From Neoarius graeffei (Eukaryota; Chordata; Actinopteri; Siluriformes; Ariidae): a stretch of 64,000 nucleotides of DNA. A model generated the notes under the pieces. The model made no database searches and was not told the DNA's origin. It worked only from the letters and a program-made list of their open reading frames with translations. The DNA is taken from NCBI RefSeq assembly GCF_027579695.1, contig NC_083587.1, forward strand, positions 61,720,738-61,784,737, read 5' to 3'. The translations under genes and the position numbers were made by a program. Numbering within the stretch: position 1 is the first letter of the stretch; each line of letters opens with the position of its first letter. This document shows positions 34,388 to 44,904 of this stretch, in pieces.

Positions 34388-35068
34388 TAGTGCTGTCAAG
34401 CGATTAAAATATTTAATCGCGATTAATGTCGCGACTGTCATAGTTAACTCGCGATTAATCGCAATTTAATCGCACATTTTTGTCACATGAAAAACCATTG
34501 TAAATTCTCTTATCAGCATAAAAAAGTGAACGGGCTTGCTCACCGTTCGAATTACGGGGGTACACGGGGGATCCGAGATCCCCTGAAACAGACATGAGAT
34601 CCCTTGAAAACATGATTTGGGAAATGTTGGGGGGTCTCTAAAATATTGGCAAAATGATGTTTATTGACATAGCAATTGTGTGTAACGGGAAGCATTTGCA
34701 TATCCGAAGTGAGCGTGCGATGGAGATCTGCGCTCTGAGACAAGCGCAAGCACCCCCCCCCAAGGGAAAAAAAAGGGACCCCCCGAAAATATCAGCATAG
34801 TTCAAACACTGGTTGTACCAAGGTTTTTTTTTTTTTTTAAATTGCAGAGCATAACACGTCTTGTCACAGCCACTGCAAAGTGGGGCTGGAGCTGCCGATG
34901 GGAAAACGAAACCTAAGCCGAGCACCGTGGCTCTTCGGGGGAGGGCAGAGGACTCTGGCTGTGCGGGGCGTGGCATCATGTCACAGAGCGTTAATCTCGC
35001 GATAAAAAAATTAAATTAAAATTGAGTCAAGTTAACGCGTTAATAACGCGACATTTTTGACAGCACTA
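34388..35068. mobile_element. hAT element, 681 bp, perfect 8-bp duplication
   Basis: Termini TAGTGCTGTCAAGCGATTAA and TTTTTGACAGCACTA with GTATAATC duplicated at 34380-34387 and 35069-35076. Subterminal ATTAATCGCGATTAA motifs recur at the ends. Its interior (34625-34815) shares a segment with the THAP element at 25096-26290: TCTAAAATATTGGCAAAATG and AGCATTTGCATATCCGAAGT. Confidence 0.9.
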
Positions 35069-35382
35069 GTATAATCACAATACCAGTAAAAATAGATTGT
35101 CCTAATTTATCGCAGTATCGATGAGAGATGGCCATATTGTCCAACCCTGATGTTAAGGTTTTTATTTGAGGTCTGAACAGTGAAGTAGAAAAAAAAAGCT
35201 ATTGAACTAAAAACAGCAATTGATTTCATTAGTTAATTAGCTTGTTGTATAGCTTGAATTAGCTTGGTTACCAATTTTTCAGCCTTGTGAGTTACATGTC
35301 CAGCAACCAAACCATTAGAGGAGATGAACACTCTCTATCTGGTATAGCCCTTTTTTAAAATCCCTCGCTGGCTGAAAGGCAA

Positions 35383-36150
35383 GGCAAGTTTATTTATATA
35401 GCGCATTTCATACACAGTGGCAGTTCAGTGTGCTTTACAGAGGTAACAGTAAACAATAGAAAATAAAATTACATAAAATAAATGGGGAAGAAGAGAGAAA
35501 AAAAATTAAACAATAGTAGAAATAAAATAAGCGCTGTCGCCTCACAGCAAGAAGGTCCTGGGTTCGAGCCCCGTGGCCGGCGAGGGCCTTTCTGTGTGGA
35601 GTTTGCATGTTCTCCCCGTGTCCGCGTGGGTTTCCTCCGGGTGCTCCGGTTTCCCCCACAGTCCAAAGACATGCAGGTTAGGTTAACTGGTGACTCTAAA
35701 TTGAGCGTAGGTGTGAATGTGAGTGTGAATGGTTGTCTGTGTCTATGTGTCAGCCTTGTGATGACCTGGCGACTTGTCCAGGGTGTACCCCGCCTTTCGC
35801 CCGTAGTCAGCTGGGATAGGCTCCAGCTTGCCTGCGACCCTGTAGAAGGATAAAGCGGCTAGAGATAATGAGATGAGAATGAGATGAGAAATAAAATACA
35901 GCAGAATAAAATAGAATAAAATTTAAGTAAAGTTTAAAACATGCAGAGACTGTAAAAGTTAAGTAAAGTTTAAAACATGTCAAGATGACGATATTTATCA
36001 GCTAGCAGAAAGCATCTGAGAACAGCTTGGTCTTTAGTCTAGATTTGAAGCTGCCAACAGCAGGAGCATTTTTGATGTCCTCTGGCAGTTGGTTCCATAG
36101 CTGTACTGCATAGTAGCTAAAAGCTGCTTCACCACACTTTGTTTTAAAGC
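35383..36150 (-). mobile_element. LINE 3' end with RT-protein C-terminus, split by a SINE
   Basis: On the minus strand 36146-36002 reads GEAAFSYYAVQLWNQLPEDI then KNAPAVGSFKSRLKTKLFSD and AFC before a stop, the typical C-terminus of fish non-LTR reverse-transcriptase proteins. The 3' UTR follows to 35383 (TGCGCTATATAAATAAACTT on the minus strand). A SINE interrupts the UTR at about 35527-35872. Confidence 0.75.
35527..35872 (+). mobile_element. tRNA-headed SINE, copy 4, 5'-truncated
   Basis: Begins at GCGCTGTCGCCTCACAGCAA, so the A-box region is missing, and ends at AGATAATGAGATGAGAATGA. The body matches the other copies closely. It lies in the LINE 3' UTR. Confidence 0.85.
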
Positions 36151-36950
36151 CCCGAAGGAGGATTGTCGTGGCGATGTCCGTCTGTCCATCCCGGGAAGGG
36201 CACTCACCTTCTGAAATCAGCTCCTCTCAGAATTTTTAGAGGAATTTCACGAAACTTGGCAGGATTCTGTTATGTAGGCATATTGTAATTTCGTTAAATT
36301 GGGTCACATTTTACCAAAGTTACAGCCCTTGATTAACAAAATTTATACGTAATTTCATGAGTGACATCAACTCCTGTCACAATTTTTGGACGAATTTCTC
36401 GAAGCTTGGCAGAAGGCCTTGTTATATGATGGTTATACGCAGATTGCGATTTAATTTCGTTTGTGAAAATTTTCCCAGAGTTTTGACCTTTGATTAAATA
36501 ACTTTGTACTCTGACCATTTCATGAGGGTGTACGTGCTTCTGAAATCAACTCCTCTTACAATTCGTGGAGGAATTTCACCAAACTTGGCAAAAGGCTTTG
36601 TTATATGACAGTTATACTCGGATTGAAATTTTCGTTTAATTTGGGCAAATTTTCCCAGAGTTTTGCCCTCGATTATTAACAAACTTGTACTTTGGCAATT
36701 TCATATCAAGGTGTGCTTGCTTTCTGAAATCAACTTCCCTCACAATTTTTATTATCCCCCGCTGGCCGAAAGTCCCGAAGGGGGATTGTGTCGTGGTGAT
36801 GTCCGTCCTGGGAAGGGTACTCACCTTCTGAAATCAACTCCTCTCGCAATTTTTGGAGGAATTTCATGAAACTTGACAGGATGGTAATACGCATATTGCA
36901 ATTTCGTTCAATTCAGTCACATTTTACAAGAGTTATGGCATTGTTGCCAG
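36150..36950. repeat. Diverged tandem repeat of ~190-bp units
   Basis: At least four units contain CTTCTGAAATCAACTCCTCT or a variant, then TGGAGGAATTTCACGAAACT, then a poorly conserved tail with GTTATATGATGGTTATAC. Units start near 36150, 36350, 36530 and 36765. Two begin with GAAGGNGGATTGTCGTGG-type sequence followed by GATGTCCGTC. I do not know the family. Confidence 0.65.
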
Positions 36951-37708
36951 CGGTGGATATTTTGCTCTCTGAGCACTCTTGTGGGGATTTAAATGATGGT
37001 TTTCCCATGGTGGGTGGAAACTTGCTTACAGCTTTGCCTCTGACTGTGACAAAGCGCTGACACTGGGGACTAGTGTGCATCAGTTGCCCTCACTTTCATA
37101 AAATCTGATGCATTTTTGTTTGGGTGTTCCTTTAAACCAATAAAGACATCCTGTAAAATTTTTTGACCATATTCAAAAGTCTAATGGTGGCACCATGAGG
37201 TTCATTTTTTGCCAAAAGACGCTTATTTTATGTTTTCGCATAAGGTTTGAATCACAATGTTGGACTCCATTAATTGATTTCTTGTGAGCCAGAGATCATG
37301 TTAAGAACCTTTGCAAGGGATTGAGAAGCATTAATCAGGGTTCCCGCGGGGTCTAAAAAAGTCTAAAATTCAGAAAGTTAAATTTTAGGCCTTAAAATGT
37401 CTAAAAAACACACATTTTTCATCCCAAGTCTAAAATTCTTACATCTGCTCAATCCGTTCCTAGAAGTGCCTGCAAAACATTAATAAAAAATGTGCCGGTT
37501 GCGTTGTTGTCTGCCTGCTAAAAAACTTCAATCACCGGTGATCGCGGCAAGTATGCAACGGTCCAGTTTGTCCACTACGCCCACCGTAGTTCTACCTTCT
37601 AAGTTCCCGCCGAGTTTATGCAGTCTGTGGCAGTCAGAGAAGGTTAGCGGTTGTGTTGGCAGTGCGATGAAGAGTGTGGATACTAGCGCGTCGAATAATA
37701 GTGAGTAA

Positions 37709-37923
37709 AGAGGTTCACATACTTTTGCCACTCACAGATATGTAATATTGGATCATTTTCCTCAATAAATAAATGATCAAGTATAATATTTTTGTCTCAT
37801 TTGTTTAACTGGGTTCTCTTGATCTACTTTTCGGACTTATGTGAAAATCTGATGTTTTAGGTCATATTTATGCAGAAATATAGAAAATTCTAAAGGGTTC
37901 ACAAACTTTCAAGCACCGCCGTA
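37709..37923. mobile_element. Tc1-like terminal fragment
   Basis: Reads AGGTTCACATACTTTTGCCA through AAGGGTTCACAAACTTTCAA to GCACCGCCGTA, a well-known end of fish Tc1 elements. No partner terminus is present. Confidence 0.75.
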
Positions 37924-38053
37924 AGTATGAAAAACGAGAATGTTCTGCGAGCAATAGGCTGAAGCACACTATCGCTAAAAGGAGCTGTGTTGGGCTGGAA
38001 CGGTTGGTTAAATAGCTGCTCACATTAGCGCGGAGAGCTTTCACACTGTAGAC

Positions 38054-39548
38054 CAAGGGTGCCCAATTTGGGACCCGCGGGCCAAGTTTGGCCGATGTTC
38101 CTTTTTTTTTTTTGGCCCGCCTCATTTTTCCCATCTGTGCCCGCCCATCAGTGCCAGGTCTGTGCCAGCCGCTGGGAATTTCTGTCCCAACGGCTCTGAA
38201 GAGTTGCCTGCAGTTCACTTTCTGACCACAGTTTTATAAGGGGGGACAAGGGGGGCGCTGTTGAGTTGCTGGCTCTTCTGCCTGTCAGCAGGCTCATGAC
38301 ACGAGTGAGGAGCAGAGGTTACAATGGAGCGCGGTGTTAGGCAGTGGCACACGGATAAAAGAAAATTCAAAAATAGTTGGCAAGATTATTTTTTTTCACG
38401 GAAATCGATTCCTCGGCAGTGTGCCTTATCTGTAGACAGAGTGTCAGTTTTGAAAGAATACAACATCCGTAGACATTATGAAACAAAACATTTACCTCCG
38501 TTTGCGAAATACAGTGGTGAAATAAGAAAGCAGAAGGCTAGCGAACTGTTAGCCAGGCTCAGTGCCCAACAACGCACGTTACTGCAGCCGTCATCTGCTC
38601 AAGAAAATGCAACTAAGGCCAGCTATAAGATCAGTGCAATGATAGCGAAATCTGGGAGATCTTTGTCATGTGGAGAGTTTGTTAAAAGTTGCCTGACTGT
38701 GGCTGCAGAGAATGTGTCCCCGAGCCAGACACGGGCCTTTTCGCAAATTAGTTTATCATGGAACACAGTTACCCGCTGCATCGAGGACATGGCTGAGGAT
38801 CTCGGAAAACAAATCTTTGGTAAAGCATCCAGATTTACGGCCTTTTCTATTGCTTGCGATGAGAGCACCGACATATGTGACTATGCACAATTGATGGCAT
38901 TTTTGCGCGGAGTCAGTGAGGATTTTGAAGTCACAGGAGCTGGCTGGCCTTGAGACACTTTCAGGTACAACACGAGGGAAATGTTGTGTTGTGTTCTATA
39001 TTGCTCAGTTCACATTGTCCAATTCCATACCTAATACTCAATCTAATTTCACATTCAGTCTAAAGTAAATTCTCTCTGGTTTCATAAGTTGGGCAATCCA
39101 GCTGGTTTCAAATGGCTTAAAAGGCACAGTGTTACAAGGGCATGTGTTATTGCTCAATTCACATTTTAGTTAATTTTTAAATAGAATTGTATATTTGGTT
39201 GTCCTGGACCTTATCCAACTGTTTTCAGCTTGTTCAAGCTACCAAAGCACTTTTTGTAATATAGTCTGAAATGTTGCTTTCCTTTCAAATATGTTTCTAC
39301 CTCTTAAAATAAGCCATGTGGATGTTCTGTCATCTTCTGAAATTAATAAAGGTAGGCCTACTATAAATATACAAAATGTTTAATTGCTTTAAACATTTAC
39401 ATTTGAGTTTAATGATCTTAGCCTATATAAAAATGACACGTTTCAATAAAATGTAAGGTAACACAATGTGGACGTTCGTTTTTTGGCCCGCGGCCCACCC
39501 ATAGAATTAATTTTTGGCCCATTGTAGAGAAGAATTTGGGCACCCTTG
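38054..39548 (+). mobile_element. hAT element with perfect 8-bp duplication
   Basis: Termini CAAGGGTGCCCAATTTGG and AATTTGGGCACCCTTG, with CTGTAGAC duplicated at 38046-38053 and 39549-39556. GGCCCGC motifs occur just inside both ends. It encodes a truncated transposase (38324-38953), so it is a deletion derivative. Confidence 0.95.
38324..38953 (+). CDS. hAT transposase N-terminal half (GTF2IRD2/EPM2AIP1-like)
   Basis: A 209-residue open frame. Residues about 12-60 form a BED-like finger region (KFKNSWQDYFF, then VLKEYNIRRHYETKH). Residues about 65-150 match the linker of hAT proteins related to the GTF2IRD2 C-terminal domain: ASYKISAMIAKSGRSLSCGE then FVKSCLTVAAE. FSIACDESTDICDYAQLMAF at about 177-196 carries the first catalytic Asp. 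The frame ends abruptly in RGVSEDFEVTGAGWP, and the rest of the DDE domain and the dimerisation region are deleted. The finger has lost its first Cys pair (RQCALSVDR keeps only one Cys). It is unlikely to be an active transposase. Confidence 0.85.
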   Translation: MERGVRQWHTDKRKFKNSWQDYFFSRKSIPRQCALSVDRVSVLKEYNIRRHYETKHLPPFAKYSGEIRKQKASELLARLSAQQRTLLQPSSAQENATKASYKISAMIAKSGRSLSCGEFVKSCLTVAAENVSPSQTRAFSQISLSWNTVTRCIEDMAEDLGKQIFGKASRFTAFSIACDESTDICDYAQLMAFLRGVSEDFEVTGAGWP

Positions 39549-40468
39549 CTGTAGACAATCTTAGCGTGCACATTACATGTCGTCAACCTTACCATGACAA
39601 CATGGAGCGCATGAGTCCAGTCAGCGTATTCAGCTTTCTAACAGTTTTTTTTTTTTTTAAATATATTATTCTCTCCCCAATGGTGTGTCTCTCCTGGCTT
39701 TATTATTTAGTATTTATTAATTTTGCATTCATATTTTGCAATGATTTTACACCTCTGTCTCAAATGGCCCCTGTTTGCTCCGCTACTGCTTAAAAACCTA
39801 CTGTCTCCCTTGTATACCTCTCGCAAGGTATGACTTGATTTCATTGGTAAATCGCTGCCGCCTTGCGTGAGTTTGCTGTTTAACTGGAAGCAAGTGTGCT
39901 ACGGGGCTACTACGCATGTTTTAACTATTAGTTTTAAAAGATGTGTATGCATTTTTACTGTTAATATGGTTGAAATGGTTGCTACAGCAAGTGGAGGTCT
40001 GCGATGCTGTGGTTTGCATCATGGGGTTCACATGAGCAATCAAGAAAGTCATCATCTGACAACAGTGCATTATATAATAACGCTGTTTTATTACCAGAAC
40101 ACCACTAAACAAAAGTTTAAATGAGTTCTGTTGCAGTTAGGGGAAAAAAAAACAACCCCTACAGACTGCATTTACTGCACAAATGCCCTTTATCACTCTA
40201 TTGTCTTGTACTTTTGTTGCTATGTGACATAATGTACTAATGTTGCCATATGACATAAATAAGCACAGAGTTTGTATCCCTGATAATCAGTTTACCAATA
40301 CAAATGACTTTGTTTTGAGAATTGAACTCTATTGCCTTTTTTTGGGAAGGGCGGGGGTAGGGCAGGTTGTAATGCTTCGTGTTGGTCTAAAAAATTTTTC
40401 ATAATGGTCTTAAGTCTAAAAAAGGTCTAAAATTTAACTTACTGAATCCTGCAAGAACCCTGATTAAT

Positions 40469-41508
40469 GTGATTCATAATACATTTGTATTGTTTAAAAG
40501 TAGTTGAACAATGATTCAATGAACAGCTAAAACTCAAACTGTGCTTGATAATATATTTAGAATATGTACTAAAAATGCGTGTCTAAGATATTTGGTATAC
40601 TCTATAAGGTGCCATAATGTTTCATGAAAAGTGATCGAAATTTTGTCATAAAAGTCATAAAATAGCAGCTTTTTCCATAACTTTGAGCTCCTGGTGCCAC
40701 CATTAAACTTTTTTGAATTTTGTCAAAATATTTCACCCAGTGTGTTTTCTTACCAAAAGGAACATAAAAACAAAAATGCATCATGATCGGAGGAACTTTT
40801 CATTTTTAGGGGGCAACTGATGCACCCTAACGGAGACTCCTTCCATAAATGCTAAATGAACGTCCCTGCATACCAAAAAACGCAGCTGCACCATATCCAT
40901 GATTACACGCATCTGTTTGAGTGGTAGCTAGGTGTTCGCAGTGAAAGTCCCAGTGAAGTTGTCGGTATAGAAATCATAACACCTTTCATTAGTGTCGACT
41001 TGTGATTTGTTAACTCATAAATTAATCAGTGCTTCCTTGTCGAGCATTTTCGAGCATGATCCATCCGTCCATCCCCGTGTCCGTCCGTCCGTCCGTCCGT
41101 CCCCGCGTCCGTCCGTCCGTCCCCGCGTCCGTCCGCCCGTCCCCGCGTCCGTCCGCCCGTCCCCGCGTCCGTCCGCCCGTGTCGTCCGTCCACCCGTGTC
41201 GTCCGTCCCCGTGTCCGTCCCCGTGTCCGTCCGCGTGTCCGTCCGTCCCCGTGTCCGTCCGCGTGTCCGTCCGTCCCCGTGTCCGTCCGCGTGTCCGTCC
41301 GTCCCCGTGTCCATCTTGGAGCAGAAGGAAAATGTTTCCCAGCACTCAATTCTGCTTCGCTCTTCTCACCTGGGTTTGAGCTCAGCTAATCTAATGCGGA
41401 TATGACTCGGGAGTGATAAGCAGCTCTGATCCGTGTGTGCTCTGCCATCTGTTCGAGTATTATCCCAGCAGGAGGAGAGACGCCGAGAGAAACAACAGAA
41501 ATAGAGCA

Positions 41509-41544
<36 letters not shown>

Positions 41545-42050
41545 CCAGAAAGATACAGAGATCCGGACGTCGCCCAATTATTATTTATTGAGATGTTATG
41601 AAAGAAAACGTGTTCCTGGAAGGCACTATGGAACGTCTGCAGTGCTGTTTGGAATAGCTTTCTAAAATCCATCTTGAAAACCAGTCGGAATGTAAATATT
41701 TATTCAAGGAAACGCAAATAAAAACACAGCCAAGCGCTGAAGCAATATTATCAGTCTCGCTAGTTTACGTACCTCAGTGGTTCATTTTATTTTAGCATGG
41801 CGGCTTTTATCAGTTCATCATCCCAAGGTAGTCGTTAAAAATCGTTCTCCTTGGGGTAAAACATGCAATGAGCCGAGGTGCAACATTTATCGTGCATCTC
41901 TGCTCCAGTAATCAAAATATTTAAGCTATTTTAAGGATTTATTCTCATAACTTGCACCTTCAATCCTCTGAAATGGAACAAACACGTCGTGCTTCGAGGT
42001 CGTCTTTGCGCTCGTGCGAAATATTCATTCGCTTTGTTTTCCTTTCTCAG
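40469..42050. other. Septin 7 intron 6, distal part
   Basis: Besides the GTCC repeat there is a run of about 30 T at 41511. No gene or complete transposon was identified. Confidence 0.5.
41058..41315. repeat. GTCC-based tandem repeat
   Basis: About 260 bp built from CCGT, CCCCGTGT and CCGCGTGT units, with a 16-20 bp higher-order pattern in the second half (CCGTCCCCGTGTCCGTCCGC). The C-rich strand is the septin 7 sense strand. Confidence 0.95.
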
Positions 42051-42143
42051 ATCATGAGAGAAATCCAAGAGCACAAAATCAAAATCTATGAGTTTTCAGA
42101 GACCAACGATGAAGAGGAGAACAAGCTTGTGAAAAAGATCAAG
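42051..42143 (+). CDS. septin7: Septin 7 coding exon 7
   Basis: Encodes [20 protein letters not shown] followed by [11 protein letters not shown], the helix and acidic loop typical of septin 7. The intron before it is about 7.9 kb. The acceptor is CTTTCTCAG and the donor AAG|GTGAGA. Phase 0 at both ends. Confidence 0.95.
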
Positions 42144-42267
42144 GTGAGATTTTTAAGCCTTTTCTGCCTTGTTTGTTTTTTGAAGTGTGTTGCAGTATAA
42201 AGAGGTTTTACGGTGTGTGGAAAAAGTTTGTGGAGCAGTCTGATTTTGTGTGTGTGTGTGTGTGTAG

Positions 42268-42364
42268 GACCGACTTCCTCTGGCTGTAGTTGGCAGCAAC
42301 ACCATCATCGAAGTGAGCGGGAAGAAGGTTAGAGGGAGGCAGTACCCATGGGGTGTGGCAGAAG
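42268..42364 (+). CDS. septin7: Septin 7 coding exon 8
   Basis: Encodes [20 protein letters not shown] and then [19 protein letters not shown] begins the septin unique element at the end of the GTPase domain. The acceptor is at the end of a (TG)n tract, TGTGTAG. The intron before it is only 124 nt. The donor is GTACGC. It ends in phase 1. Confidence 0.95.
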
Positions 42365-42701
42365 GTACGCTGACTAGCAAACTGGCACTGACGCATGCTC
42401 TTCACTACAGGCCTGAAGCTACACACACTGTTATTCAAATGAATGTGTATAGTCATGCTGATTAAGTACACATGCAATTATGGAAAGATGCAGTAGTCTG
42501 GGGTTTTTGTTTTAGTTTTTTTTTTTTTTTGGGGGGGGGGTCCCTCCAAATAGTCTTCAGTGTGAGTGATTCTGACAGTTATGTAATGTCGTTACATCAC
42601 AGGCTTTCGAAATATTTCTACTGTCATACCTGAAGTTTATAACAAAAGTGAGAATTTTTTTCCCCCCTTTTTTTTTTCCTCCTCTTGTTTCCCCCTTCCA
42701 G

Positions 42702-42753
42702 TTGAAAATGGAGACCACTGTGATTTCACCATTCTGCGGAACATGCTGATCAG
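42702..42753 (+). CDS. septin7: Septin 7 coding exon 9
   Basis: A 52-nt exon encoding VENGDHCDFTILRNMLIR. It follows a T/C-rich acceptor tract ending TTCCAG and ends at GTACACG. It enters in phase 1 and leaves in phase 2. It forms the middle of the septin unique element. Confidence 0.95.
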
Positions 42754-42954
42754 GTACACGACCTGTAAACGTTTATTTATTTACCGTATTCTGAAATGTT
42801 TATTGTCTAACATGGCCCATATGTCTCAGGACTACTATCCTGTCGTGTGTGTGTGTACAGTACTGTATGTCTAATCTTCCGAATATTATTTCGGTGTTAT
42901 TACTGTAACGTGATTGTCTGTCTGCACGTCTAATGTCTGTGATCCCCCTCCCAG

Positions 42955-43080
42955 GACTCACATGCAGGACCTGAAGAACGTCACCAACAACGTCCACTAT
43001 GAGAACTACAGGAGCAGGAAGCTGGCTGCCGTCACCTGCAACGGGATGGACAACAACAAGACCAAAGGGCAGCTCACAAA
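42955..43080 (+). CDS. septin7: Septin 7 coding exon 10
   Basis: Encodes [20 protein letters not shown] and on through [29 protein letters not shown] ends the septin unique element. The segment after it is the hinge between the GTPase domain and the coiled coil. The acceptor is CTCCCAG and the donor is GTGCGT. It ends in phase 2, with AA of a Lys codon. Confidence 0.95.
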
Positions 43081-43489
43081 GTGCGTATCCACGTCCTCTC
43101 AAATCTCTGTGTAATCCAAAGTTAGGCACATGCCAGGAAAAGCGTTTAATCTTAACGTTAGAGCAACAAAGCGTCCTGTTAGGAAGTAGCAGGTGGCGAA
43201 CGTTCAACAAGCGAAATTACTCCTCGTTATTGTTCTGATTGCGTTCCATGTAATTTTACTGTGAAATATTATCGTGATATGCAGTGTTTTTTTTTTTTTT
43301 TTTTTAATTGCAATTGCTGTTAATGAATTTATTCGGAGTGAAATTTGGACATAAAGGTTGTTGAGTAGCTGAATGTTAATCTGCATCTAAAGGTTCCTAC
43401 GGTTAGGCACCAGAGTGGTAGAAAGAATTATTCTATCCACATTCACTGGATGAGTAATCGCGCGCTCTGATTGGCTACTCAACTACAAG

Positions 43490-44095
43490 CAGTGGCGATC
43501 CTAGAGTGATTTACTCCCCGGGCGAACCCCCCCTTGTTTTTTTTTTTTCGGGGGTTTTTTTTGGGGGGGGGGGAGGGGGACCTTTTTTTTTTTGGGGGGA
43601 CCATTTTTTTTTTTTTTGCGCCCGCACTCGTGCCCCCCCCCCCCCCCCGTTGGGCTCTGTATTAGCCAACAGAATGTTAACAGCTTTACATGGTCGTTTA
43701 AACATTTCTCGTCGTGTGTTATACGTCGCGGACACGGCCCGTTATAAATTTGCTGTTACCAGAATGGCAATGATCATGTCGTAATGTATTACTTAAGACT
43801 CTGTGTAATGTCATGGTAGTGAAGTATTTCTGATGACTAGTACAACGTTCCGCTGGCGGGATTGTGCATATTATGGGGCTACGACAAGTTAGGCACACAC
43901 ACACACTGATGACGTCACTTGCGCAACTTTGGTATTGGGCTTCCCCATCCAAAATGTTCACCTCCATCCAAAATGTTCACCCCCCCACCCGTCTTGGTTT
44001 TTTTTTTCGGGGGGGGGGTTTTGGGGGACTTTTTTTTTTTTCGCGCCCGCGCTTGTGCTGCCGTTCCGGGCGGCTGCCCGGTCGGACCGCCCCTG
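43490..44095. mobile_element. hAT MITE, 606 bp, perfect 8-bp duplication
   Basis: Termini CAGTGGCGATCCTAG and GGTCGGACCGCCCCTG, with ACTACAAG duplicated at 43482-43489 and 44096-44103. G, C and T homopolymers lie just inside both ends. No transposase. Confidence 0.93.
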
Positions 44096-44904
44096 ACTAC
44101 AAGGATATTAGCTCATATACCGTGAGTAGAGAGAAACAAAATGGCACGAGCACAAAATAAAAACTCGACTCGAAAACAAAACCCCAATTTATGTATTTTA
44201 TTTATTTTTCCAAAACTGTTCCGGTTTGTTTACATTCTTCATCTTTTAAGCGTTTAAAATTTTATATATAAATTTTTTTTTTTTTTTTTTTTTGGTTGAC
44301 TGGTTCAAAAGCTCAAAGTAATATGAAAAATTCCAGAACTGAAATGTCCAAGGAAGAATTAAATAAATGTCTAAAGCTGTCCTAAACCTCGGGACGACAG
44401 CAAGACGGCGCTTTCTGCCAAAAAAGCAACACTAAAGACAATTCGTGCCACCGTCGATAGGTTTTTAAGAAGTCCGCGTAAGTGGAAATGATTTTGTCGG
44501 ACGTTTTGTATAAAGTTTTAATTTATTGGATTTGCTAAAAATAAAGATAAAAATGCTCTTTCTCAAAATCCAGTGAAATGTGGACAGAATACAGCAGTTA
44601 TTCCACTCAATCTCGTCGTACCTGGATTATTGGCCATCAGCTCGTGTACAAATCGATTTCCTGAAATAACTTAAATAAACTGCTGACTCAGTATTATTCA
44701 AGGAAGAAATAAAATCCTCACTGTTGTGCTGTTTAGGAAAATAATCAGAGACCGTACGGGCAAAGTGGATCGTTTTCTCCTCGCAGCACACATGGTGTTT
44801 TGTTGCTGTTGTACCACAGCGAGTTGCCGACAGTTACAATTTTACTTTATCAAAGACTTAAATATTTTTTTTTTTTATCCATTTAAATGCTGTGTTCACA
44901 TGTA

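Larger units (their letters stand above)
37336..40462. mobile_element. 3.1-kb DNA transposon with GGTCTAAA ends, containing two insertions
   Basis: Termini CAGGGTTCCCGCGGGGTCTA and CTGCAAGAACCCTG; both ends carry TTAAATTTTAGNCCTT motifs. ATTAAT flanks both sides (37330-37335, 40463-40468), a 6-bp duplication. It resembles the element at 24696-26900. It holds a Tc1 terminus (37709-37923) and a hAT element (38054-39548). No transposase of its own is visible. Confidence 0.75.

Noticed and set aside
37490..37708. 72-codon frame next to the Tc1 fragment
   Set aside because: No recognisable motif; it lies within a non-autonomous transposon.
41015..41405. Overlapping frames on both strands of the GTCC array
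   Set aside because: Low-complexity translation of a short tandem repeat.
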